Positions 7,742 to 15,409 of a stretch of DNA of 42,839 nt are shown here, one piece after another. Source of the DNA: Coriobacteriia bacterium (GTDB lineage Bacteria > Actinomycetota > Coriobacteriia > Anaerosomatales > PALSA-660); contig JANYKZ010000023.1 in the NCBI GenBank assembly GCA_025361505.1, forward strand, positions 1 through 42,839, written 5' to 3'. The notes under the pieces were generated by a model, which was given only the letters and a program-made list of their open reading frames with translations, searched no databases and had not been told where the DNA came from. Position 1 is the stretch's first letter; the number at the start of each line of letters is the position of its first letter. The translations under genes were made by a program, and so were the position numbers.

Positions 7742-8119
7742 CTAGTGCCCTTGGCACTGGTGGTCGGCGCCGAACGCCGCGAGTCCGCCGGCTAGGTACG
7801 CCGCGACGGCCTCGCGAGGGGTCGCGGAGCGGTCGTCGTACAACGCCTGCATGCCGCGCGACGCCATCGCCGCGCGCGGACCTCCACCCATGCCGACCAC
7901 GATGGCGACACCGACGCCCCGCTGGGCGAGTGTCGCCACGACGGAGCCGCATCCTCCGCTCACGTGCGGAGGGTTGACGATCGAGGAGTCCGCAGCGATG
8001 GCTCCGCCTTCGACGTCGATGATGGTGAAGGAGTCGGCGTGGCCGAAGTGGGCCGACCGCGGAGCGTCGATCCCGCCTGCGCCTTCGGTGGGAACGGCGA
8101 TCCTAGTGCGTTCTGTCAT
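7742..8119 (-). CDS. NifX/NafY-type Fe-Mo cluster-binding domain protein
   Basis: The 125-residue protein matches the dinitrogenase iron-molybdenum cofactor-binding domain: it starts with TRIAVPTE, has the HFGHADSFTI loop near residues 24-33, then the HVSGGCGSVV segment and the MGGGPRAAM turn. It ends in a Cys/His tail, HQCQGH. Stand-alone members occur in many anaerobes without nitrogenase and are thought to bind metal-sulfur clusters. It is the last gene of a cassette with a DUF2892 protein and a methyltransferase (30 bases after the DUF2892 gene). GAGAGG precedes the ATG. A cluster-scavenging or chaperone role is inference. Confidence 0.88.
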   Translation of the reverse strand: MTERTRIAVPTEGAGGIDAPRSAHFGHADSFTIIDVEGGAIAADSSIVNPPHVSGGCGSVVATLAQRGVGVAIVVGMGGGPRAAMASRGMQALYDDRSATPREAVAAYLAGGLAAFGADHQCQGH

Positions 8120-8149
8120 GGGACAACCTCTCGCTCGGCGGAACCGGCG

Positions 8150-8350
8150 CTACTTCTTGGCGGTGCTGAAGTTCCCGAAGAGCCTGTAGAGCAGGCAGAA
8201 GCCGGTGGCGCCGGTGACGAGAGCGATCGCGCCGATGACGTCGAGCACGATCCCCCACGCGCCGCCGACGACCATGATGCCGACGTAGAGCAGCACCACT
8301 CCCAACACGATGCGGACGACGCGGTCTATGGTGCCTTCGTTCAGCTTCAT
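8150..8350 (-). CDS. DUF2892 small inner-membrane protein
   Basis: The 66-residue protein begins MKLNEGTIDRVVRI and has two hydrophobic helices separated by a short GAWGIVLD turn, ending in the family tail TGFCLLYRLFG. This is the YgaP-type DUF2892 membrane domain, often next to rhodanese or other sulfurtransferases. The ATG at 8350 is chosen because GAGGAG lies 8-9 bases upstream; a GTG at 8359 overlaps that site. It lies in one operon with the methyltransferase upstream and the NifX-like gene downstream. Function is unknown beyond membrane location. Confidence 0.82.
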   Translation of the reverse strand: MKLNEGTIDRVVRIVLGVVLLYVGIMVVGGAWGIVLDVIGAIALVTGATGFCLLYRLFGNFSTAKK

Positions 8351-8380
8351 GGTGCTCACTCCTCTTCGGATCTTGTCGCG

Positions 8381-8962
8381 CTACTGCACGTTCTTCCTGG
8401 CGGTGACGATCGAGTGCTGCGGCAGACCCGGATGAGCCGAGGCATCTACGAATCCCGCGTTCTCGAGCAGGCCGATGATCTGCTGGGCCGTCGCGCGGAT
8501 GTGTTGCGGCGGGCCACCCTCGGTGTTCCCGGGCGACCAGTCCACGACCAGGAGCTGCCCACCGGGACGCAGAAGCCGGAGCGCGTCCCGGTAGCTCGCG
8601 GCCGGGTCGACCAGCTCGTGGTGGAGGTTGATCATGATCGCCAGATCGACGCCGTCGTCCGGCAGCGGGATGCGCGCTTCCTCGGACAGGACCGGCAGGA
8701 TCCGATCGCTCACGGCGGGATCCGGGTGCTCATCGATCCAGCGCAGCATCTCCGGGACGGTGTCCACGGCGTACACGATCGCGCCCGGCGCCATCGCGGC
8801 GAACCGGCGCGAGAAGAGTCCCGTCCCCGCCCCGATGTCCACGATCGCCCCCGGTGACGGCGAGCCCAGAGCCGCCCACATCACGTCGGGGTCGAGGGAC
8901 TCGAAGCGCGCCTCGTCCTCGAGGCGTTCGATCTTCGCGACGTCGAACTTCTGGTGCGCCAT
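8381..8962 (-). CDS. Class I SAM-dependent methyltransferase
   Basis: The 193-residue protein has the SAM-binding motif VDIGAGTG near residues 41-48, the acidic strand end VYAVD, and a motif IV region DLAIMINLHHELVD. The opening MAHQKFDVAKIERLEDE resembles a family of small methyltransferases encoded near metal- and sulfur-responsive genes. There are no cysteines, so it is unlike arsenite methyltransferases. It is first in a three-gene operon with DUF2892 and NifX-like genes. GGGAGGAG precedes the ATG and a near-perfect CsoR/CstR-like operator lies 32 bases upstream. The substrate is unknown. Confidence 0.87.
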   Translation of the reverse strand: MAHQKFDVAKIERLEDEARFESLDPDVMWAALGSPSPGAIVDIGAGTGLFSRRFAAMAPGAIVYAVDTVPEMLRWIDEHPDPAVSDRILPVLSEEARIPLPDDGVDLAIMINLHHELVDPAASYRDALRLLRPGGQLLVVDWSPGNTEGGPPQHIRATAQQIIGLLENAGFVDASAHPGLPQHSIVTARKNVQ

Positions 8963-8993
8963 CGATGCTCCTCCCGCCTCACTCGTGTCGTAT

Positions 8994-9015
8994 CATATAC
9001 CCATCGGGGTATATG
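8994..9015. promoter_or_regulatory. CsoR/CstR-type operator, site 3
   Basis: CATATACC-C-ATCG-G-GGTATATG: nine perfectly paired bases on each side of a 4-base centre. The 16-base core has the same ATACCC-N4-GGGTAT layout as the site at 4002-4017. It lies immediately upstream of the methyltransferase/DUF2892/NifX operon, so one CsoR-superfamily repressor encoded elsewhere may control both loci. Confidence 0.68.
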
Positions 9016-9091
9016 TGCGGCCCGACGCACCGGTCGCCCGGTGGCCAGCCGGCCGCGGACTCCACGACTACCACGACCCGCCGCTCCTCGG

Positions 9092-9097
9092 TATACT
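9092..9097 (+). promoter_or_regulatory. -10 box of the tRNA-Ser promoter
   Basis: TATACT lies 32 bases before the first base of tRNA-Ser and matches the sigma70/HrdB-type -10 consensus. No good TTGACA-like -35 is visible at 17 bases. Confidence 0.5.
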
Positions 9098-9129
9098 GTC
9101 GCCCTGCGTGCTGCGTGGCACACGGATAC

Positions 9130-9223
9130 GGAGAGTTGGCCGAGTCGGTTGAAGGCGCTCGCCTGCTAAGCGAGTAAGGGGCTGAAAGCCCCTTCGAGGG
9201 TTCGAATCCCTCACTCTCCGCCA
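9130..9223 (+). tRNA. tRNA-Ser (anticodon GCU)
   Basis: The acceptor stem GGAGAGT (9130-9136) pairs with ACTCTCC (9213-9219), followed by discriminator G and an encoded CCA. The anticodon arm CTCGC-CTGCTAA-GCGAG gives anticodon GCU. A long variable arm (AAGGGGCTGAAAGCCCCTT region) is typical of class II serine tRNAs. The T arm has GAGGG-TTCGAAT-CCCTC. Confidence 0.97.
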
Positions 9224-9291
9224 TTTGACATCACACCTGCCCGATGGCAGGATACCTACGCTTTACGCCTCCGGAATCCGGGCGGCGAGAT

Positions 9292-9367
9292 GCGCCATTA
9301 GCTCAGCGGATAGAGCGTCCGGCTACGAACCGGGAGGTCGCAGGTTCGAATCCTGCATGGCGCACCA
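9292..9367 (+). tRNA. tRNA-Arg (anticodon ACG)
   Basis: Acceptor GCGCCAT (9292-9298) pairs with ATGGCGC (9357-9363), then A and encoded CCA. The anticodon loop CTACGAA gives ACG, normally edited to ICG. The T arm is GCAGG-TTCGAAT-CCTGC. It lies 68 bases after tRNA-Ser and is probably in the same transcript. Confidence 0.97.
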
Positions 9368-9379
9368 CATGGGGTCGAC

Positions 9380-9412
9380 AGAGGCCGGACGGGCGAAAGC
9401 CCTCCGGCCTCT
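9380..9412. terminator. Hairpin terminator between tRNA-Arg and the HD-GYP gene
   Basis: AGAGGCCGGA (9380-9389) pairs perfectly with TCCGGCCTCT (9403-9412), enclosing a GGGC-GAAA-GCCC tetraloop hairpin. It lies 13 bases after tRNA-Arg and about 20 bases from the stop of the convergent gene, so it should stop both transcripts. Confidence 0.85.
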
Positions 9413-9431
9413 TCCTTCGCCGGTTCAGGCG

Positions 9432-10970
9432 CTACAGGTCGATGCTGCCCGCCTCGTACAGCCGCAGGAAGGCGCCGGCGACCTGCGGGTCGTACTTCTC
9501 GGGGTGGCCCTTGATCTCCGCCGCGGCCAGTTCGATCCCAAGCGCGGGCCGGTACGGGCGGTACGAGGCCATCGCCTCGACGACGTCGGCGACCGCGATG
9601 ACGCGGGCCGCCTGCGATATCTCATCGCCCACAAGACCGTTCGGATAGCCGGTCCCGTCCATGCGCTCGTGGTGCTGGAGGATGACGTCGGCGATCGGCC
9701 AGCCGAAGTCGACGTCCTTCAGGATCTGGTAGCCCGTCAGCGAGTGCTCCTTGATAAGAGCGAACTCGACGGCGCTGAGCGTGCCAGGCTTGGTCAGGAT
9801 CTCGGTGGGCACCGAGAGCTTGCCGATATCGTGCACGAGCGCCGCCATCTCGATCGATCCGATCTCCGTTTCGGGAAGGCCCATCTCCTCGCAGATCTGA
9901 CGCCCCAGCTTCGCCACACCCAGCTGGTGTCCCTGGGTGTAGGGATCGCGGGTCTCGACGACCTTGCCCATCGTCGCGGTGATGCTCTTGAGCACGTCTG
10001 CAAGGTGCTCGTTGGCGGCGAGCAGCGTCTCCTGTCCCCGCTTCCGCTCCGTGATGTCCTCGACGAACCCGGTCAGCGCGACGACCGTACCGCCCTCGCC
10101 GGTCTCCTGGACCCCGCCGGCGGAGACCCACCGCATCTCGCCGTCCGCCCGTATGACCCGGTACTCCATCGGCCGGACGAGCCCGTCCCGCAGCGTCGCA
10201 GCGGAGGCATCCTCGAACGTGGCACGGTCGTCGGGGTGTATGAACGCCGTGATGTCGAAGGCGTGCCCGTCGGAGCCCCGGGGACCCAGACCGAAGATCC
10301 GGTACATCTCCTCCGACCACTCGACCGCGCCCGACGCAAGGTGCAAGCGCCAACTCCCGATATGGGCGGCCGACTCCGCGGCCTTGAGGATGGTGTGCTC
10401 CCGCGCCAGGGTCTCGCGGGCACGGACCCGCTCCGTGACGTCCAGCATGGATGCGAGTCCTGTGCGGCCGTCGTCCGAGGGGGTCATCGTGAGACGGATC
10501 CACCGGGTCGAGCCATCAGCCTTCGGAAAGACCAGGTCGCGCTCGTCCGGCATCCCCGTGTCGAGCACGCGTTCGACGAACGCGTTGAAGGCTGCGCGCT
10601 CCTCGGCCCCAACGAACGCTCCCAAGCGCTTGTCCTTCAGCCGGCCACGCTCGACGGCGAGCAGATGTGCTGCGGTCAGGTTGGCTCGCTCGACGGTACC
10701 GTCTCGGGTCAGCGTCACGTAGCCGACGGGCGCGGCATCGTAGAGGTGGGAGTACTCGCGAAGACCTTCCTCGACCTCGTCTCGCGACCTGCCGAGCTCC
10801 TCGTTCTGCATCTCGAGCTCTATCTGGTGGACGCGCAGCTCGTGGATGAGCCGACTCGTCTCGACGTCCGCCGCGGTCGCCGGCTCCGCCCACGACAGCT
10901 CAGCCAGCTTGGCTTCGGCGAGTCCACGCAGATCGGGATCCTGCGACTGAGCGTCGACCTTCGTGTCCAC
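9432..10970 (-). CDS. PAS-PAS-HD-GYP phosphodiesterase-type signalling protein
   Basis: The product is 512 residues, starting at a GTG with AGGGAG upstream, 14 bases after the stop of the CheB/CheR-type gene. An N-terminal helix rich in Glu/Leu (residues about 30-60) leads into two PAS domains (about 65-180 and 195-305), the second PAS_3-like with WRLHLASGAVEWSEEMYRIF. The HD-GYP domain follows with H380-D381, H433-H434-E435 and the DGTGYPNG motif. All metal-binding residues of the family are present. HD-GYP enzymes hydrolyse cyclic di-GMP. No membrane segment is visible, so this is a cytosolic sensor; a GGDEF cyclase is encoded at 31909-33561. Confidence 0.9.
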   Translation of the reverse strand: MDTKVDAQSQDPDLRGLAEAKLAELSWAEPATAADVETSRLIHELRVHQIELEMQNEELGRSRDEVEEGLREYSHLYDAAPVGYVTLTRDGTVERANLTAAHLLAVERGRLKDKRLGAFVGAEERAAFNAFVERVLDTGMPDERDLVFPKADGSTRWIRLTMTPSDDGRTGLASMLDVTERVRARETLAREHTILKAAESAAHIGSWRLHLASGAVEWSEEMYRIFGLGPRGSDGHAFDITAFIHPDDRATFEDASAATLRDGLVRPMEYRVIRADGEMRWVSAGGVQETGEGGTVVALTGFVEDITERKRGQETLLAANEHLADVLKSITATMGKVVETRDPYTQGHQLGVAKLGRQICEEMGLPETEIGSIEMAALVHDIGKLSVPTEILTKPGTLSAVEFALIKEHSLTGYQILKDVDFGWPIADVILQHHERMDGTGYPNGLVGDEISQAARVIAVADVVEAMASYRPYRPALGIELAAAEIKGHPEKYDPQVAGAFLRLYEAGSIDL

Positions 10971-10984
10971 GATGCTCTCCCTTG

Positions 10985-13690
10985 TCAGGTCTTGGCCGGC
11001 TTGATGCCGCGCGCGCTCTTCCCGTCGGGACCACGGACCACGGGGTGGCAATCTTCCGGCTCGCCGGCCTCTCGGGCGACGCGATCCTCGAGCCCGGCCT
11101 GGGTCGACCGCAGGTCCGCTTCGAGCGCCTTTGAGTCGCTGATGTCCGCGAACGTGATCACCACGCCATCGATCATGTTGTCCTGCGTGCGGTACGGCTG
11201 GATGCGCACCTTGAACCACCGGCCGCCGTGCGTCGGGACCCGCTTCTCCGCGATGACCAAGGTGCGCAACACCTCGCCCGAGTCCTCCGACAGCCCCTCG
11301 TAGAGGACGTCGGACGCGATGTCCGTCACCGGCCGACCCACGTCGCTCCCGATCAGGCTGGAGATGGTTGTCATCTCCCGGGTAAAGCGGCGGATCCGCA
11401 GCTCGCTGTCGAGGAACAGGGTGGCGATGTGCGTGCTGTCGAGCAGGTTCCTGATGTCGTCGTTGATGCGGACGAGTTCGTCCGCCTTGACCTGCAGCTC
11501 GTGGTTGATCGTCTGCAGCTCCTCGTTCATGGACTGCATCTCCTCTTTCGAGGTGGTGAGCTCCTCGTTGGTGGCCTGCAGCTCCTCGTTCGTCGATTGC
11601 AGCTCCTCGTTGGCGGACTTCAGCTCCTCCTGCGAGGCCTGCATCTCCTCACGGACGGTGTGCGTCTCGAGACGGGCCGCCGCGAGCTCCTCGGCCAACC
11701 GCCCGTGCGACGCGGCGCGGACCGGACGGCCGGTCGCCTCCTGTGCGGGCTCGGCGACGGTGTCCCGGAAGACGACCATCACGGTCCCCCGCAGCCCGGA
11801 GGGCTCGCTGAGCGGCTGGAGGGTGACGTCGACCGTCTGCGTACCTCCGTCGGTCTCGACGACCAGCCCGTTGAGCGTGATCGTCTCCTCCTGCCGTACC
11901 GCTTTCTGGAACGCGGCGCTCAACTGTGAACGCAACCCCTGTCGCGCCATGGCGATCACGTTCCAGTTGGCCCTTCCCGACGCGAGCTCGAGGTACTTGC
12001 CGGTGCGGCCGCTCACGTACAGGACGTCCCCGCGGTCGTTCGTGAGGACGGCCGCCGGTGCGTAGCCGCGAAGGAGCACGCCGTCGGCCAGGCTCTGGAT
12101 GTTCGCGGGCCCTCGGGAGACCGAGATGAGAGCGTCCCCGGGCGCCGCCGCGAACGTCGCAGGGAACTCGACCGGCGTGAGGTGTGCGGATTCCAGCCGA
12201 CGGAAGATCCGCGACTTGAGGTCGAGCGGGGCGAACAGGTTGGAGAAGCCGCCCACCGTCTCCGCACTGCCCAGGAACAGCACACCTCCCGGGTTCAGTG
12301 TGTAGTGGAAGAGCGGGAGCACCTTCGCCTGCGCCTCCGGGGTCAGGTAGATCAGCAGGTTGCGACAGCTCACCACGGAGAGCCGCGTGAAAGGAGGCTC
12401 CATCAACAGGTTCTGGGACGCGAAGACGACCATGTCCCGCAGCGACTTGACGACCTGGTAGCCGCCGTCGACCTGCACGAAGAACCGGCTCAGCCGCTCG
12501 GGGGACACCTCGTTGGCGATGGTCGACGGGTAGATGCCCTCGCGCGCACGGTCGAGCGCCCGCTGGTCGAGGTCCGTGGCGAAGACCTGCAGCGTGGGAT
12601 GGTGCCCCGGCTCGAGCGCCTCGGCCGCCTCCTTGAAGATCATCGCCAGCGAGTAGGCTTCCTCACCCGTCGAGCAACCGGGCACCAGGCGCGGAACGAC
12701 CATTCCGGCGGCCTCTGCGAGAACAGTTCGGGCCACGCCCGGCTCTCCAGTACCTCCCATGACTCGGGGTCACGGAAGAAGCTGGTGACCCCGATCAGCA
12801 TCTCGCGAAAGAGCTCGTCGATCTCCTCAGGCGCCTCCGGGAGGAGAGCGGCGTAGTCGGCGATCGTACTCACCTGGCGGACACCCATCCGGCGTTCGAT
12901 GCGGCGGTAGACGGTGCTCTTCTTGTAGAGCGAGAAGTCGTGACCCGTCCGCTGGCGCAGGAGGACCAGCACCTTGTCCAGACCGCTGCGCGGCTCCCGG
13001 ACCTGGGGAGGCGGGACCACCTCCGCAGTCCCGCCACCGACGGCATGGAGCGCGATACGGTCCGGCAAGCTCTCGACGGACGCGACCACGTCGGCCACGC
13101 CCGCGCCGATGGCGCTCTCGGGCATGCTCGCGAAGCCGGCCGAGGCCGGGTCCTGCGCGAAGGTTCCTCCCTCATGGTCTCGTATCGCGGCCAGGCCAGC
13201 GGTCCCGTCCGAGCCCATCCCCGACAGGACCACGCCGACGGCGTTCTCGCCCTGGTCCTCGGCGAGCGAGCGGAAGAAGAAGTCTATCGGCAGGCGCAGT
13301 CCGCGGGGACGCTCGGGCACGTGCAGATGCAGCACTCCGTGCGAGATCGACAGGTCCTTGTTCGGAGGGATCACGTAGACGTGACCGGCCTTGACCCGAG
13401 CGCGCTCCTTCGCCTCGGCGACGGGCATCGACGTCGAGTGCTGGAGCAGTTCCACCAGCAGGCCCTTGTGGGTGGGGTCGAGATGCTGGACGATCACGAA
13501 CCCCCATGCCGCTGCCCTCGGGCACGTTCGAGAAGAAGCGCTCCAGTGCCTCCAGGCCTCCGGCCGAGGCGCCGATCCCCACGATCATAAGCGGGGGGTG
13601 GTCCGCGGGCACAGCGGCGGGCGCCTGCTGCTCGGGCACGGAGACGACCGCCCTCGCTGCTACGGGCTCGGTCGTGGCTCGTCTCGTCAT
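10985..13690 (-). pseudogene. CheB-CheR-PAS chemotaxis-like fusion, broken by two frameshifts
   Basis: Read through, this is about 900 residues: a CheB methylesterase domain (GIGASAGG, then GMGSDGTAG), a CheR methyltransferase domain (SFFRDPESW, PGCSTGEEAYSLAM, ATDLDQRALDRAREGIYP), a PAS-like domain, a long coiled coil of EELQ/NEEL heptads, and a C-terminal PAS domain. The reading frame is broken twice. At 13501-13505 a run of five C (plus strand) has one base too many: removing it joins the CheB N terminus to FVIVQHLDPTHKGL. At 12685-12686 a CC has one base too few: adding it joins FRAW to the CheR SAM motif. The shifts cancel. The ATG at 13690 has GGGGAGA upstream. It could be a real pseudogene, a phase-variable gene or a sequencing error. 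It lies in one operon with the PAS/HD-GYP gene. Confidence 0.85.
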
Positions 13691-13901
13691 CGCTCGGTCT
13701 CCCCTGGCCGCCCGGTGCGCGCGTCGCGCGCTGCAGTACGGCGCGTTCGCGCGTCCAGTATGTACCCTGCATGTGAGGTGGAGGGCGGTGTTCAGCGTGC
13801 GACGGCACCATCGGCTCGTCGCCCCCACGCAGAAGTCTGGGCAATTGTCCGAGCGTCGACATATGATGTGCGCCAAGGGGATGCCACCGGAGGGGGAAAC
13901 C

Positions 13902-14336
13902 GTGGGCTGGTTCGATGATGCCGAGGTCCAGCGTGTCAAGCAGGAGAAGGAATCCAACGACGCCGAGAGGCGCCTAAGGGAGCACCAGAAGCAGGCCGAG
14001 CACGCGGAGCTCATGGACTTCACGATCCAGGGACTGATGGAGTTCCCAGCCGCCGCACGGTCCATCGGCCTGCCGACCGAGAAGCGCGAGATCGGCCACA
14101 CCGGGTTGCGGCCCAAGACGGTCGACGGCTGGCTTCTCATGACCTCCGTGTTCGACAACAGCTACCTGTACCGCTACTGGGTGGATGTCGACGGAGGTGT
14201 GTGGATGGACACCACGCCGAGCGACGTTCAGAAGATCGCTGCGTGGCTTGCCAAGAGCTGCGACTACCGGACCGACGCGATCCGCCAGACCCTCACCGCC
14301 GCGCTCGCGGGCGTCCCGCTGACCAAGGCGTACTAG
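13902..14336 (+). CDS. Hypothetical protein with charged N-terminal helix
   Basis: No family is recognised. The GTG at 13902 is chosen because GGAGGGGG lies about 5 bases upstream; in-frame ATGs at 13863 and 13881 would extend it but have no such site. The 144-residue product has a strongly charged helix (residues about 8-38, many Lys/Glu/Arg/Gln) that may form a coiled coil. A mixed alpha/beta part follows with LRPKTVDGWLLMTSVFDNSY and a Trp/Tyr-rich core (YRYWVDVDGGVWMDTT). No signal peptide or membrane segment. It stands alone, between the divergent CheB/CheR gene and a strong terminator. Confidence 0.7.
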   Translation: MGWFDDAEVQRVKQEKESNDAERRLREHQKQAEHAELMDFTIQGLMEFPAAARSIGLPTEKREIGHTGLRPKTVDGWLLMTSVFDNSYLYRYWVDVDGGVWMDTTPSDVQKIAAWLAKSCDYRTDAIRQTLTAALAGVPLTKAY

Positions 14337-14369
14337 CCCGACGCGGCATGAACTCACGCGAGTCTCTCG

Positions 14370-14395
14370 AAGGCCCCGCATGCCCGCGGGGCCTT
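14370..14395. terminator. Hairpin terminator
   Basis: AAGGCCCCGC (14370-14379) pairs perfectly with GCGGGGCCTT (14386-14395) around a 6-base loop, 33 bases after the stop of the hypothetical gene ending at 14336. Confidence 0.8.
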
Positions 14396-14478
14396 CCGTG
14401 TCGTTGCCGCCGCGTGTACCCGCGTCAGCGCGGACGCGCATACTGAGGTCACGACCGAACGCGACGAGACGGGGATCA

Positions 14479-15303
14479 GTGAACGACTCACTCGAGGGCA
14501 AGGTAATCGTCATCACCGGCTCGACACGCGGCATCGGGCGCTGCATGGCGGAGGCCTGTGCTGCCGAAGGAGCCACGGTCGTGGTCTCGTCGCGTACGCC
14601 GTCAGCCGTCGACGAGACCGTGGCCGCGCTGAAGGCGACCGGCGCGAAGGCGTCGGGAGTCGCCTGCGACGTGTCACGCGAGGCCGACCTGGAGGCGTTG
14701 CTCGCCCACGCACTCGCGACGCATGGAGGCGTGGACGTCTGGGTCAACAACGCCGGCATCTCGCTCGGCATGCGGCGTCACGAGGAGACCACCCCGGAGG
14801 AGATCCGCAGCATCGTCGACATCAACCTGGTCGGCACGATGCTCGCGTCGCGACTCGTCGTCCCCTACTTCTTGAAGCGCGGGGGCGGCCTGCTCGTGAA
14901 CGTGTCGGGCCGCGGGGGCCGGGGCGACACCGCCTCGTACACCGCCGCCTACGCCGCCACCAAGGCAGGCGTCATGGTCTTCACCAAGAGCCTCGCCGCG
15001 GAGCACACGTCCGACCCGATCTCCGTCCTCGTGTTCATGCCGGGGATGGTCGACACCGACTTCTACGGTGCCGGGATGCAGGTCAGCCCCGACCTCGCCG
15101 ACCTCGCGAGCAACATCAGGATCGTCCTGGACGCGATCGGGACTCCGCTTGCCGATGTCGGGCCGAAGCTCGCCGAAGTCGCTGCCATCAAACCGGGAAG
15201 CGAGACGGGGACGGTCCACCGGGTGAGTAGCGGGATGCGCGGGATGTTGGGCGGATTCAAGTTGATGGCCGCCCGCATCTCCGGACGTATGAAGCCCATG
15301 TAA
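14479..15303 (+). CDS. Short-chain dehydrogenase/reductase
   Basis: The 274-residue protein is a classical SDR. The cofactor motif TGSTRGIG occupies residues 13-20, NNAG follows the fourth strand, a Ser lies in NVSGRGG, and the catalytic pair is Y158 and K162 in YAATKAG. After the first strand comes SSRT, which favours NADP(H). It starts at GTG with a GGGG-containing ribosome-binding region; CATACT at 14438-14443 could be its -10 box. The C-terminal 50 residues are Met/Gly-rich and basic. The substrate cannot be told. Confidence 0.9.
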   Translation: MNDSLEGKVIVITGSTRGIGRCMAEACAAEGATVVVSSRTPSAVDETVAALKATGAKASGVACDVSREADLEALLAHALATHGGVDVWVNNAGISLGMRRHEETTPEEIRSIVDINLVGTMLASRLVVPYFLKRGGGLLVNVSGRGGRGDTASYTAAYAATKAGVMVFTKSLAAEHTSDPISVLVFMPGMVDTDFYGAGMQVSPDLADLASNIRIVLDAIGTPLADVGPKLAEVAAIKPGSETGTVHRVSSGMRGMLGGFKLMAARISGRMKPM

Positions 15304-15316
15304 CAGCACGGCGCGC

Positions 15317-15399
15317 GGACCCGCGCGAAACGATTGCGACCGCTGGCCGAGACGGTTCTTCGGCTCGGCCGAAGCGGAAGCCTCGTTCCGCGCGGGTCC
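15317..15399. terminator. Long nested hairpin between convergent genes
   Basis: GGACCCGCGCG (15317-15327) pairs with CGCGCGGGTCC (15389-15399). One mismatch inward, AACGA pairs with TCGTT; a second inner stem GGCCGAG/CTCGGCC is flanked by CCGCT/AGCGG. The structure fills the gap between the SDR stop and the multicopper oxidase stop, so a two-way terminator is the simplest reading. Confidence 0.55.
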
Positions 15400-15409
15400 C
15401 CGACGTGCC

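Noticed and set aside
9225-11303. 692-codon plus-strand frame across tRNA-Arg and the HD-GYP gene
   Set aside because: It runs through a tRNA and a terminator and is antisense to a well-supported gene.
11461-11660. Tandem repeats of a GAGGAGCTGCAG-like unit (minus strand)
   Set aside because: They encode the EELQ/NEEL heptads of the coiled coil in the CheB-CheR-PAS gene; a protein-level repeat, not a separate DNA element.
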